Positions 50,785 to 59,822 of a DNA stretch of 64,000 nt are shown here, piece by piece; within the stretch, counting starts at the first letter, position 1, and every line of letters begins with the position of its first letter. The notes beneath the pieces were generated by a model. The model saw only the letters and a list, made by a program, of their open reading frames with translations, had not been told where the DNA came from and did no database searches. Source of the stretch: Candidatus Ruthia sp. Plio_17_S18 (GTDB lineage: Bacteria; Pseudomonadota; Gammaproteobacteria; PS1; Pseudothioglobaceae); assembly GCA_021730105.1 (NCBI GenBank), contig CP072538.1, positions 248,001-312,000 of the forward strand, in the 5' to 3' direction. The position numbers and the translations under genes are program-made.

Positions 50785-51393
50785 TATGGGTGTGTTTGCA
50801 CTAAAAAGATTTGATCAATATTAATGCAGTGTTTTGCCATTGCGGGCATTGTCAGTATCTTGTGGTTTGTAGTTGGTTATTCTATTGCTTGTTCAGGCGA
50901 TAATCCTTACTTTGGTGATTTTTCTAATGTGCTTTTGGCGCAAGTCAGTATAAATACGGTCAATGGCTCAATTCCAGAATCTTTGTTTGCCATGTTTCAA
51001 ATGAAATTTGCCATTATTACCCCAGCTTTGATTATTGGAGGATATGCAGAAAGAATGAAATTTTCAACTGTGTTATTATTTAGCTCTATTTGGTTGTTAG
51101 TGGTTTATGCACCTATTACGCATTGGGTGTAGGGTGACCGACTGGATAGGCAATGTGCTTGACTATGCTGGTGGTACAGTTGTTCATATTACTGCGGGTA
51201 TTGCAGCATTAGTGGCGGCTATTGTTTTAGGTTCTAGAAAAGGTTTTTTTAAAAAACCATGCCACCGCATAATATTACCATTACGGGCGCGGCAATGTTG
51301 TGGGATGTCATAACGGGCTTAAGAGTGAGTGAAAAGGAAGAGCAGCAAGGTTTGGACATTGTTTCTCATGAAGAAAAAGGCTACGATTTGTAA
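50785..51393 (+). pseudogene. amtB: Decayed ammonium transporter (amtB paralogue 1)
   Basis: Amt/MEP pieces: MQCFAIAGIVSILWFVVGYSIACSG, then FAMFQMKFAIITPALIIGGYAERMKF up to a stop at about 51130. Another frame gives GGTVVHITAGIAALVAAIVLGSRKG, with the first pore His. The sequence then jumps to ITGAAMLWDVITGLRVSEKEEQQGLDI and the stop at 51393. The central and C-terminal transmembrane core, roughly half the protein, is deleted, and at least two frameshifts are present. The surviving C-terminal tail resembles that of the intact amtB at 56071. Confidence 0.88.
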
Positions 51394-51505
51394 ACCAAAC
51401 TAAGTTTAATTGAACCTGATTATTGTTAGACCATTAGCAGGTTTTTATACTAGTAAAACGGATTCGTATATAATTCACAATAATTAGTTTTATTAAGTAA
51501 TCAAA

Positions 51506-52396
51506 GTGCGTATAAATCATCCACTAACTGGCTCAATGGTCGCCCTAATCACCCCAATGTTTGATGATGGGTCTATAGATTTTAGTGCGCTAAAATCATT
51601 GGTGGCGTTTCATATTGATGCTGGTACTAAAGCAATCGTCTCGATGGGCACCACAGGCGAGAACGCAACGCTTAATCAGAATGAACATATTGAGGTAATG
51701 CGGGCAACGGTTGAATTTGCTAATTCGCGCATTCCAGTCATTGCTGGCACTGGTGCAAATTCGACTTCTGAAGCTATTGAGCTTACTAAAGCTGCCAAAG
51801 CAATTGGTGCGGATGCTTGTCTTTTGGTCACGCCGTATTACAATAAGCCGACCCAAGAGGGGTTGTATCAGCATTATAAGTTGATTGCTGAAGCAGTAGA
51901 TATTGACCAAATTTTATATAATGTGCCTAGTCGAACGGCGGTTGATCTATGCGTAGAAACAGCATTTCGTTTGTCCAGCATTGATAATATTATTGGTATT
52001 AAAGATGCAACAGGTGATTTAAATGGTGCAAAGGCGTTGATTGAGCAATGTGCAGATGACTTTTTTCTTTATAGTGGCGATGATGCAACAGCAGTTGAAT
52101 TTATTTTAATGGGCGGGCATGGCGGCATTTCTGTGACGGCTAATATTGCACCAAAGCATGTAGCTTGTGCTTATCAATTCGCGCTTGAGAATGACAGAGA
52201 ATTAGCAGAATCAACCAATGCACCACTGGCTGATTTACATCAACATTTGTTCATTGAGTCCAATCCAATCCCTGTTAAATGGGCAATGTTTAAAATGGGC
52301 AAGTGCAATCATGGCATTCGCTTACCCTTAACGATACTATCACAACAAGCTCAAGCAATGCTAGAGCAAGATTTATCCAATTTAGGAATTATATAA
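51506..52396 (+). CDS. dapA: 4-hydroxy-tetrahydrodipicolinate synthase
   Basis: DapA condenses pyruvate with aspartate semialdehyde at the branch to lysine and DAP. The 296-aa TIM-barrel protein has GSMVALITPM, GTTGENATL, YNVPSRTAVD, and the Schiff-base lysine in IGIKDATG. The start is GTG. It is followed 2 bp later by bamC, the standard gammaproteobacterial pairing. Confidence 0.95.
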   Translation: MRINHPLTGSMVALITPMFDDGSIDFSALKSLVAFHIDAGTKAIVSMGTTGENATLNQNEHIEVMRATVEFANSRIPVIAGTGANSTSEAIELTKAAKAIGADACLLVTPYYNKPTQEGLYQHYKLIAEAVDIDQILYNVPSRTAVDLCVETAFRLSSIDNIIGIKDATGDLNGAKALIEQCADDFFLYSGDDATAVEFILMGGHGGISVTANIAPKHVACAYQFALENDRELAESTNAPLADLHQHLFIESNPIPVKWAMFKMGKCNHGIRLPLTILSQQAQAMLEQDLSNLGII

Positions 52397-52398
52397 TA

Positions 52399-53535
52399 AT
52401 GGTAATCAGAAAATTAACAACATTGCTTTTGGTGTTGTCTTTAGGGGGTTGTGTTTCTTTAGGTGGTAAAGAACAACAAAAACAAAATGGGCTTGGTGAA
52501 AGAGACATTAAATATTATTCAAATAAAACATTAACTTCTTTAGAGGTTCCGCCAGATTTAACCAAACCTAGCGCCCAAAATGCTTTAAAGTTAAGCAAGT
52601 ATGTTGCTAACATTCAAGAGGACTTGATTAGTTTTTCTGAAAAAGACAGTATCATCAAGGAGGTTTCAAATGTTTTAAGAACACCTTCTAATGTTGAGGT
52701 GATGAAATCTGGCAGTCTTCGTTGGCTGGTGGTTGATAAAAAATCAGATGCAGTATGGAGTTTGGCTAAAGGTTTCTTTAAATCTCATGGCTTTGTTATC
52801 AAGAAAGCTAATAAAAAAATTGGGGTGATGGAGACTGATTTTTTAGAAAATCACCCAGAAACCCCTGACCAATCTTTGGGTCTTATTCGCTCTATTCTTA
52901 GAAAGGCGACAAGAACTAGATACACACTACCGATTGCTGATAAATATCGACTTCGTATCGAACCCGTTGACAATGGTAATAAGACCGAGGTTTATTTATC
53001 ACTTACTTCAATGCAAGAAGTATTAACCAACAAGGGTAGCGATGATGAAAACACCATTTGGCAATCTCAAGCAAAAGATTACACGCTTGAAACAGAAATG
53101 TTATACCGATTAATGATCTTTTTAGGTAGTGACAATGCACTTGCTAGGGAGAAAATTATGGCCGCTAGAGAGCAACAAGAGTTAACGATGAAGGTTGCTA
53201 AAAGTGTTGGTGGTTATGCCAAGCTGGTGTTCCCATTAACGCAATACGAAACTTGGAATAATATCGGCTGGGCATTGGACCAACTTGGTATTGATGTTGA
53301 GGATAAAGACGTTAAAGAAGGTAGTTTTTATATCAATATTGCTAAAGAAGAAGATAAGGGTATATTCTCAAGAGTGTTTGGCGATGATGCGATTAAACAA
53401 TCTTTTCAAATTGTTGTTAGGCAGGTTGATAGTAATATAACAGAAGTTTACTTTAATGATTTATCCGAAGAGAATACACAAGCAACAATTGACTTTAGTT
53501 ATCAATTCTTAGGCGATATTGCCAAACAGTTTTAG
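52399..53535 (+). CDS. bamC: Outer-membrane assembly lipoprotein BamC
   Basis: A 378-aa lipoprotein with a signal peptide ending in the lipobox LGGC. An N-terminal unstructured segment (SLEVPPDLTKPS, the BamD-binding type motif) is followed by two helix-grip domains (LRWLVVDKKSDAVWSL and the C-terminal VGGYAKLVFPLTQYETWNNIGWALDQ in two pieces). BamC is an accessory of the BAM complex. The same frame is open upstream inside dapA, but ATG 52399 gives the proper signal peptide. Confidence 0.9.
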   Translation: MVIRKLTTLLLVLSLGGCVSLGGKEQQKQNGLGERDIKYYSNKTLTSLEVPPDLTKPSAQNALKLSKYVANIQEDLISFSEKDSIIKEVSNVLRTPSNVEVMKSGSLRWLVVDKKSDAVWSLAKGFFKSHGFVIKKANKKIGVMETDFLENHPETPDQSLGLIRSILRKATRTRYTLPIADKYRLRIEPVDNGNKTEVYLSLTSMQEVLTNKGSDDENTIWQSQAKDYTLETEMLYRLMIFLGSDNALAREKIMAAREQQELTMKVAKSVGGYAKLVFPLTQYETWNNIGWALDQLGIDVEDKDVKEGSFYINIAKEEDKGIFSRVFGDDAIKQSFQIVVRQVDSNITEVYFNDLSEENTQATIDFSYQFLGDIAKQF

Positions 53536-53546
53536 TTACATAAAGA

Positions 53547-55442
53547 GTGGCGCTGTCACAAGATATTGTTGATAAACTCACTCGCCAAGAGGTGTTGGCG
53601 GGTGAGTTATCAGATGAAGAGTTAGCACAATTTTGCCAAATAGCCAATCTGACTTATCGAGCTGGAAAACCTATTATTAGCGACCAAGATTATGATTTTA
53701 TTTATCTTGCTACACTTAAAGATAGAGATCCTAACAATCCGCTACTCAAATCTATAGAGCCAGAAAGACAAATCTTTTCTGAGGAAAAAGTCTTATTACC
53801 AGAGGCAATGCTTTCTATTGATAAGGCATACTCATGGGATGAAGTGAATAAATGGATAGAGCGCTTAGAAAAATCAGCTATGCAAATTGGACTAGATTTG
53901 AGTAATATTCAAATCAAAGCCACGCCTAAATTAGACGGCTTTGCCGGATTTGATGATGGCAACCGGCTTTATACGCGAGGTGATGGCAAAAAAGGCAGCG
54001 ATATTTCTCGAGCATTCGAGCGAGGTTTGTGTGTTTTTAACGATGCTGAGCGTGGACTTGGAGCAGGTGAAATTGTGATTAAAAAAAGCTATTTTGAAAA
54101 ATATTTAGCACACAGTTTTGAATATCCACGTAATTTTCAAGCCAGCCTTATTAAAGAAAAAGCCTTAGATGAGCAGGCCCAAAAGGCTATTACAGATAAA
54201 GCTGCTTTGTTTGTTCCGTTTGTTCAATTACCCATTTGGTCAGGTTTTGTAGCTGAATTAGTTGCTAAATTCAACCAAATTGTTGCTCAGGTATTGGTGA
54301 TGGTAGATTTTGATGTAGATGGCGTGGTTTTTGAGGTCATTAATGCTGATTTAAAAACCCAAATGGGTGCTAATCGAAAATTCCACCGCTGGCAAATTGC
54401 TTTTAAAGAAAACAAAGACAAAGCACAAGTAAAAGTGCTCAGAGTGATATCTCAAGTAGGGCGTAGTGGAAAAATAACCCCAGTAGCAGAGCTAGAACCT
54501 ACTTTGTTAAGTGGCGCAACCATTGCACGTGCAACAGGGCATCATTACGGGTTAGTGAAAGAGCAAGGCTTGGGTGCGGGCAGCGTGGTCGAGTTAACTC
54601 GTTCTGGATTGGTTATTCCTAAAATTATATCTGTGCTAAAACCTATGTCTGTTGATATTCCTGATAATTGTCCAAGTTGCGACAAGCTACTTGTCTGGGA
54701 GTCAGATTTTCTAATGTGCATTAATCATAAAAATTGCCCCGCTCAAATTATTGGAAAAATAGCCTATTTTTTTAAGATATTGGCTAATAATGATGGTTTT
54801 GGTATTGCTACTATTGAAAAGCTATATGCGCATGATATTAGGTCAGTTTCACAAATTTATGCTCTAAATATAGAGCATTTAGTGGCAATGGGGTTTGGCG
54901 AAAAAACCAGTATGAAACTTATTAGCCAATTAAACCGCTCTGTTAATGAGCAGGTTGAAGACTGGCGTTTTTTATCAGCATTTGGCGTACATCGAATGGG
55001 TTTAGGTAATTGTGAAAACCTTTTAAAGTCCTATCATTTGAATGATATTTTTGATTTAAATTTAGAACAAATAGTCAATATTGACGGCTTTGCTGAATTA
55101 ACAGCGCAAATAATTGTACAAGGGTTGACCTCTATTACTGATGAATTTAATCAATTATATCAATATGGTTTTAATTTAGAAACAACCATACTAATCAAAG
55201 ATTTGCAAACATTAACACATGAACTATTTAATAAAAATGTTGTTTTTACTGGCAAAATGAACCATTCAAGAGACGACATGAAAAAACATGCTAAGTCAAT
55301 TGGCATTAACGTTTCAACTGCCATTAGTGCCAAAATAGATTACTTAGTTATTGGCGATAAGGTGGGGCAAAATAAAACGCAAGATGCTGAAAAGTTTGGA
55401 GTAGCAGTGATGACTGAAGCTGATTATTTGTCTAAGATTTAA
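53547..55442 (+). CDS. ligA: NAD-dependent DNA ligase, divergent
   Basis: LigA seals nicks in DNA using NAD+. The 631-aa protein has all expected parts. These are the NMN-binding Ia-type segment (ISDQDYDFIYLATL), the adenylated Lys in TPKLDG, TRGDGKKG, DGVVFEV, FHRWQIAFK, and QVGRSGKITPVAELEP. A zinc finger follows (CPSCDKLL...CINHKNCP), then a helix-hairpin-helix region and a C-terminal BRCT domain (NVVFTGKMNHSRDDM). The motifs deviate more from the usual LigA than its neighbours do from theirs (for example GFAGFDDGNRL where LAVSL is normal). Start GTG. Whether a second ligase exists is not visible. Confidence 0.88.
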   Translation: MALSQDIVDKLTRQEVLAGELSDEELAQFCQIANLTYRAGKPIISDQDYDFIYLATLKDRDPNNPLLKSIEPERQIFSEEKVLLPEAMLSIDKAYSWDEVNKWIERLEKSAMQIGLDLSNIQIKATPKLDGFAGFDDGNRLYTRGDGKKGSDISRAFERGLCVFNDAERGLGAGEIVIKKSYFEKYLAHSFEYPRNFQASLIKEKALDEQAQKAITDKAALFVPFVQLPIWSGFVAELVAKFNQIVAQVLVMVDFDVDGVVFEVINADLKTQMGANRKFHRWQIAFKENKDKAQVKVLRVISQVGRSGKITPVAELEPTLLSGATIARATGHHYGLVKEQGLGAGSVVELTRSGLVIPKIISVLKPMSVDIPDNCPSCDKLLVWESDFLMCINHKNCPAQIIGKIAYFFKILANNDGFGIATIEKLYAHDIRSVSQIYALNIEHLVAMGFGEKTSMKLISQLNRSVNEQVEDWRFLSAFGVHRMGLGNCENLLKSYHLNDIFDLNLEQIVNIDGFAELTAQIIVQGLTSITDEFNQLYQYGFNLETTILIKDLQTLTHELFNKNVVFTGKMNHSRDDMKKHAKSIGINVSTAISAKIDYLVIGDKVGQNKTQDAEKFGVAVMTEADYLSKI

Positions 55443-55518
55443 CCATGCAATAAATAGTACTCATGATGCAATTTTGTTTTTTTTAATAAAAAAAATAGCA
55501 TAGCCTTGTTTTTATGGT

Positions 55519-55524
55519 TATAAT
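55519..55524 (+). promoter_or_regulatory. -10 box of the glnK-amtB leader transcript
   Basis: A TATAAT after the ligA gene, with TG four bases upstream (near-extended -10). It would start RNA at about 55531, just before the hairpin AATACCC/GGGTATT. The -35 region is weak. Confidence 0.45.
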
Positions 55525-55535
55525 TACTAGCAGTT

Positions 55536-55555
55536 AATACCCAAAGGCGGGTATT
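55536..55555 (+). promoter_or_regulatory. Leader hairpin with a six-base loop, candidate ANTAR-binding site
   Basis: AATACCC pairs with GGGTATT and closes the hexaloop AAAGGC, which has A at position 1 and G at position 4. These are the two conserved bases in hexaloop hairpins bound by ANTAR antiterminator proteins. Only one such loop is seen; the usual second hairpin is not clearly present. Confidence 0.4.
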
Positions 55556-55568
55556 TAGCAAAGAACAT

Positions 55569-55599
55569 AGACGTTTATTTAGATAAACGTCTTTTTTTT
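55569..55599 (+). terminator. Strong intrinsic terminator in the glnK leader
   Basis: AGACGTTTAT pairs perfectly with ATAAACGTCT over a four-base loop, and eight T follow. Placed about 40 nt after the inferred transcription start, it would release a roughly 70-nt RNA unless transcription passes through. Confidence 0.8.
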
Positions 55600-55632
55600 C
55601 AGTTCCATCATGAAACTGAAAATAAGGTATTG

Positions 55633-55687
55633 AAGCCAGTCGTTAAGTTTGTATTTTTTTACAAGCACAACGACTGGCTTTTTTTGT
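55633..55687 (+). terminator. Second terminator, adjacent to the glnK ribosome site
   Basis: AAGCCAGTCGTT pairs exactly with AACGACTGGCTT, followed by TTTTT. The loop holds a smaller TTGTA/TACAA stem. It ends just before the AAGGAG site of glnK, so read-through here seems to decide glnK-amtB expression. Confidence 0.75.
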
Positions 55688-55707
55688 TTTTAAAAAGGAG
55701 AAGTTAA

Positions 55708-56055
<348 letters not shown>

Positions 56056-56070
56056 CTATAAGGATGCAAC

Positions 56071-57282
56071 ATGGAAAATACATTAATTGAAATGCAATTC
56101 GCTCTAGATACTTTTTACTTTTTAGTAATGGGTGCATTAGTTATGTGGATGGCTGCTGGTTTTTCGATGCTAGAAGCGGGGTTGGTTCGTAGTAAAAACA
56201 CAGCTGAAATTTTGACCAAAAATATTGGTTTGTTTGCAATTGCTTGCACAATGTATATGGTGGTTGGGTATGACATTATGTATGGTGGCGGTATTTTATT
56301 AGACGGCATTAGTGGCACTGGCGATAAATATTCAAATGCAGCAGACTTTTACTTTCAAGTCGTATTTGTTGCAACAGCAATGTCAATTGTTTCAGGTGCA
56401 ATAGCAGAAAGAATGAAGTTATTTGCTTTTTTTGCTTTTGCTGTTGTATTCACAGCAGTAATTTATCCAATGGAAGGCGCTTGGACTTGGAATGGTGATG
56501 CAGTCTTTGGTTTGTTTAAATTGGCTGATTTGGGTTTTGCTGATTTTGCAGGTTCGGGTATTGTACATATGGCAGGTGCAGTAGCAGCTTTGGCTGGTGT
56601 ATTGGTGTTAGGTGCTCGTAATGGTAAATATGATGCTCAAGGTAATTCTAGAGCAATTCCTGGTGCTAATATGCCAATGGCAACCTTAGGGACGTTTATT
56701 TTGTGGATGGGTTGGTTTGGATTTAATGGCGGTTCAGTGCTAGCAATGGCAAGCAAGGAAAGTGCTAACGCAGTAGCAATGGTATTTTTAAATACCAATG
56801 CAGCAGCAGCAGGTGGAGTAATCGCAGCATTGTTATTGGTTAAATTACTATGGGGTAAGGCAGATTTAACCATGGCACTTAATGGTGCATTGGCTGGATT
56901 GGTGGCAATTACCGCGGGTCCAGATACGCCGAGCGCTTTAGAAGCGGCATTAATTGGTGCTGTTGGTGGTGTTTTGGTGGTATTTTCGATTAATGTTCTA
57001 GATAAAGTATTCAAAATTGACGATCCAGTGGGTGCAATTTCTGTCCATGGTGTGGTTGGCTTATGGGGTTTGTTAGCAGTGCCATTAACCAATAGTGGCG
57101 CGTCATTTAGTGGCCAGTTGGCAGGTGCAGGAACAATCTTTATTTGGGTATTTGGCACTTCAATGGTGTTGTGGCTGGTGCTTAAGGCAGTGATGGGTAT
57201 TCGAGTTTCTGAAGAGGAAGAATTCTCAGGTGTTGATATTTCAGAATGTGGCTTGGAGGCTTACCCTGAATTTACCAAATAA
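56071..57282 (+). CDS. amtB: Ammonium transporter AmtB
   Basis: An eleven-helix membrane channel (403 aa) for ammonium. The twin pore histidines are seen in GSGIVHMAGAVAAL and GAISVHGVVGLWG, with conserved ERMKLFAF and NGGSVLA segments. The cytoplasmic tail ends RVSEEEEFSGVDISECG. It forms an operon with glnK and is the only functional Amt locus in the window. Confidence 0.96.
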   Translation: MENTLIEMQFALDTFYFLVMGALVMWMAAGFSMLEAGLVRSKNTAEILTKNIGLFAIACTMYMVVGYDIMYGGGILLDGISGTGDKYSNAADFYFQVVFVATAMSIVSGAIAERMKLFAFFAFAVVFTAVIYPMEGAWTWNGDAVFGLFKLADLGFADFAGSGIVHMAGAVAALAGVLVLGARNGKYDAQGNSRAIPGANMPMATLGTFILWMGWFGFNGGSVLAMASKESANAVAMVFLNTNAAAAGGVIAALLLVKLLWGKADLTMALNGALAGLVAITAGPDTPSALEAALIGAVGGVLVVFSINVLDKVFKIDDPVGAISVHGVVGLWGLLAVPLTNSGASFSGQLAGAGTIFIWVFGTSMVLWLVLKAVMGIRVSEEEEFSGVDISECGLEAYPEFTK

Positions 57283-57284
57283 AA

Positions 57285-57811
57285 GATAATGACTACGTGT
57301 GGAGAGGACTAGCGCAACATGTTGATAGTGCAAGCAATCATGAGAAAGAAGTGACTATCTCATGTGGATTGGATTATGATTTTAACAATGGATTTGCACT
57401 TGGGGTGTGTGGGATTCAAATATTAGTTTTAAAGACGCTAATGGAAAATATGCTTCTATTGAAATGGATTGATACGGTTCATATGTTATGAATTATAAAC
57501 AGGTTGATTATGAAGTTAGCTATATCAGTTATCAATATCCGAATGCAACCGCTGCTAATTTTGAAGAAGTTTATGTGAGTGCATCTTACAAGGGCTTTGG
57601 ATTGACTCAGTACAAGGGTATTGATGGCGCAAATGATAATTTAGAATTGTCAGGTATAGATACCACATTAGTATATGGCGATTATAAAGATAGTAACAAA
57701 TACCATCCTATAATACTAGCCAAATCTATGGGTGAATTTGATTATGCTATTGCTTGGAATAAATCCAAACCAACAGAGGGTGATAACGAGAGCCAAGTTT
57801 GGTTTGATTGA
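57285..57811 (+). pseudogene. TorF-type outer-membrane porin remnant
   Basis: Immediately after the amtB stop the sequence reads DNDYVWRGLAQ, then GLDYDFNNGFALGVCG, typical of the TIGR02001/TorF putative porin family often found beside glnK-amtB. The signal peptide is missing. A frame change follows, with SNISFKDANGKYASIEMD-stop and YGSYVMNYKQVDYEVSYISYQYPNATAANFEEVY (in pieces) in new frames, and a last open piece (57488-57811) that ends QVWFD. The strands of a beta barrel are thus present but broken at least twice. Confidence 0.75.
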
Positions 57812-57840
57812 TAAAAATTGTTATAACTTTTATCAATCAA

Positions 57841-57868
57841 ACATAAGGCATTCTGCCGTATGTTTTTT
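57841..57868 (+). terminator. Intrinsic terminator after the porin relic
   Basis: The hairpin ACATAAGGCA-ttc-TGCCGTATGT (with one internal mismatch) is followed by eight T. Confidence 0.7.
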
Positions 57869-57928
57869 TTGAATTTAGGAAAAATAAGGTAGAATGAAAG
57901 TTTTAATAAAAGATACTGAGGTATAAAC

Positions 57929-58369
57929 ATGCAAGTTCAAGACATTATGTCAACCAATGTAAAAACATTCACCCCTGATCAGCTGGTTAAAGAAGTTGCT
58001 ATTATTATGGTGATGGATCACATTAGTGGCGCACCAGTGGTGGATGATAATAATAATTTAGTCGGCATTATCTCTGAAAAAGATATTCTACAACATATGT
58101 TTCCAAAGTTAGATGAAGTGATGAGTGATACCCATTTTGATTTTGAAAATATGGAGCATAATTACACAGATACCATGAATGTTAAAGTGGGCGAATTGAT
58201 GACTAAGGCTGTTGCCAGCATTGATTTAAGCATGCCATGCCTTAAAGCAGCATCCACTATGTGGCTTAGAAATTTCAGAAGAATCCCCGTGACTCATAAC
58301 AATAAATTAGTAGGTATTGTGAGTATTGGTGATGTGCATAGAGCTATTTTTAAATCATGCATTAAGTGA
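57929..58369 (+). CDS. CBS-domain protein
   Basis: A 146-aa protein of two CBS domains (VQDIMSTNVKTF and VVDDNNNLVGIISEKDIL; then VGELMTKAVASI and VTHNNKLVGIVSIGDV). Such stand-alone pairs bind adenosine nucleotides and often regulate transporters or enzymes. Its stop overlaps the GTG start of the ANTAR regulator (4 bp), so the two are made together. A TAGAAT -10 box lies at 57890-57895. Confidence 0.85.
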   Translation: MQVQDIMSTNVKTFTPDQLVKEVAIIMVMDHISGAPVVDDNNNLVGIISEKDILQHMFPKLDEVMSDTHFDFENMEHNYTDTMNVKVGELMTKAVASIDLSMPCLKAASTMWLRNFRRIPVTHNNKLVGIVSIGDVHRAIFKSCIK

Positions 58370-58950
58370 ATACTGCTTTAAAAATTATCTTAGTTGATAA
58401 AAATACAGGGCGCTCAGCCATGTTGCGTAGAGCCTTGCAAGACAAGGGCCATGAAGTGATTTGTCGCATGAGTGATAGCTTAAACTTACAAGATAGTAAT
58501 GAAATGACGCATGCGGATGTGGTGATTGTTAATGCAGATATTCCTGATGAACAAGTGTTTGCAAATTTGACATATATTAACAAAACCAAACCTAAGCCTA
58601 TTGTTATATTTACTGAAGAATCAGGCCCTGGAATGGCAAGCTCTGCTATTAAATCTGGCGTTCATGCTTATATTGTTGACGGGCTTGAAGAGAATAGAGT
58701 GCAACCTATTATTGACGTAGCAATTGCTAGATTTAGAGAGTTTCAAGCGCTTAAAGACGAGCTGGATGCGACACGTAATCAGCTTTCAGAGCGTAAAGCA
58801 GTTGAAAAAGCCAAAGGCTTGTTAATGCAACACAAGGGTGTTAATGAAGATGAGGCCTACCAGTCGTTACGTAAAATGGCTATGAATAAAAATAAGCGCA
58901 TTGTTGATGTGGCTGAAAGTGTGATTAATGCTTTTGAATTGTTAGAGTAA
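58366..58950 (+). CDS. nasT: NasT-type ANTAR response regulator without the phospho-acceptor Asp
   Basis: A 194-aa protein. Residues 1-120 form a receiver-like domain and about 130-194 the ANTAR RNA-binding domain (AVEKAKGLLMQHKGVNEDEAYQSLRKMAMN in two pieces). The linker with RNQLSERK is as in NasT. Proteins of this kind bind hexaloop hairpins in leader RNAs and prevent termination of nitrogen genes. At the position where the family has Asp (ILID), this protein has Asn56 (VIVNAD), so normal phosphorylation looks impossible. NasT is usually controlled by binding NasS rather than by phosphorylation; no nasS is in the window. Confidence 0.85.
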   Translation: MNTALKIILVDKNTGRSAMLRRALQDKGHEVICRMSDSLNLQDSNEMTHADVVIVNADIPDEQVFANLTYINKTKPKPIVIFTEESGPGMASSAIKSGVHAYIVDGLEENRVQPIIDVAIARFREFQALKDELDATRNQLSERKAVEKAKGLLMQHKGVNEDEAYQSLRKMAMNKNKRIVDVAESVINAFELLE

Positions 58951-58955
58951 GATTG

Positions 58956-59822
58956 TTACTCTTTATCCAGTTTTTCCATTTCATTGTCAATTTTTTTCAT
59001 CTCCGCTTCCATTTCATCATCACTCCAATCATCATTATCTGAAGTTGCTTCTTTTTCTGAATATTTTTTGCTAGGGTTTGGAGAAGACTCATCAGGAGTT
59101 TCTTGTTTGTTTTGCTTGAATAAGGGAGCAAAAATCAGACCCGTTTCAAATAACAACCACATTGGAATTGCGATTAAAGTTTGAGAGATGATATCAGGTG
59201 GCGTTAATAACATACCCAGAACAAAAGCACCAATAATGACATAAGGGCGATTGCTTTTTAATTTTTCAACCGTTGTTATACCAAACATAATCATCAAAAT
59301 TGTAGCAATCGGCACTTCAAAAGCCACACCAAAAGCGAAAGAAACTTTAAGCACAAAGTCTAAGTAGTATTGAATATCTGGGGTAAAGTCTACAACATTG
59401 GGACCAATACTAGACAGAAAACCAAATATAACAGGAAAAACCACATAAAAAGAAAACAACAATCCTGCATAAAATAAAATAGTTGAGGAAACAACCAATG
59501 GCAAAATCATTTGCCTTTCGTGCTTATAAAGTGCAGGCGCAACAAACGACCAGATTTGGTATAAAAGATAAGGCATGGCTGCGTAGACAGCAATAATAAG
59601 TGCCATTTTTAAGGGTGTTAAAAACGGTGATATAACACCGATTGCAATAATGTTGGTATCTTCAGGCAGTACGTTGATAATGGGCGCTGCAATAAAACCA
59701 TAAACTTCATTAGCAAAAGGGAAGATGCCAATAAAAATAATCAAAATAGCAATAACTGAGTGCAATAAAATATTGCGAAGTTCAACCAAATGCTGAACAA
59801 ACGTCATTTCTTTATTGGTCAT
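58956..59822 (-). CDS. tatC: Twin-arginine translocase subunit TatC
   Basis: A six-helix protein (288 aa) that recognises the twin-arginine signal peptide. It has the conserved N-terminal FVQHLVELRN, SPFLTPLKMAL, and PYLLYQIWSFVAPALY. A hydrophilic, acidic tail of about 50 residues (DNDDWSDDEMEAEM) extends past the last helix, longer than in E. coli. Overlaps tatB by 1 bp. Confidence 0.95.
   Translation of the reverse strand: MTNKEMTFVQHLVELRNILLHSVIAILIIFIGIFPFANEVYGFIAAPIINVLPEDTNIIAIGVISPFLTPLKMALIIAVYAAMPYLLYQIWSFVAPALYKHERQMILPLVVSSTILFYAGLLFSFYVVFPVIFGFLSSIGPNVVDFTPDIQYYLDFVLKVSFAFGVAFEVPIATILMIMFGITTVEKLKSNRPYVIIGAFVLGMLLTPPDIISQTLIAIPMWLLFETGLIFAPLFKQNKQETPDESSPNPSKKYSEKEATSDNDDWSDDEMEAEMKKIDNEMEKLDKE

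Noticed and set aside
56637-57158. A 173-codon minus-strand frame inside amtB
   Set aside because: It is antisense to a conserved membrane protein and is Pro/Thr/Ala-rich, as expected from reversed hydrophobic codons.
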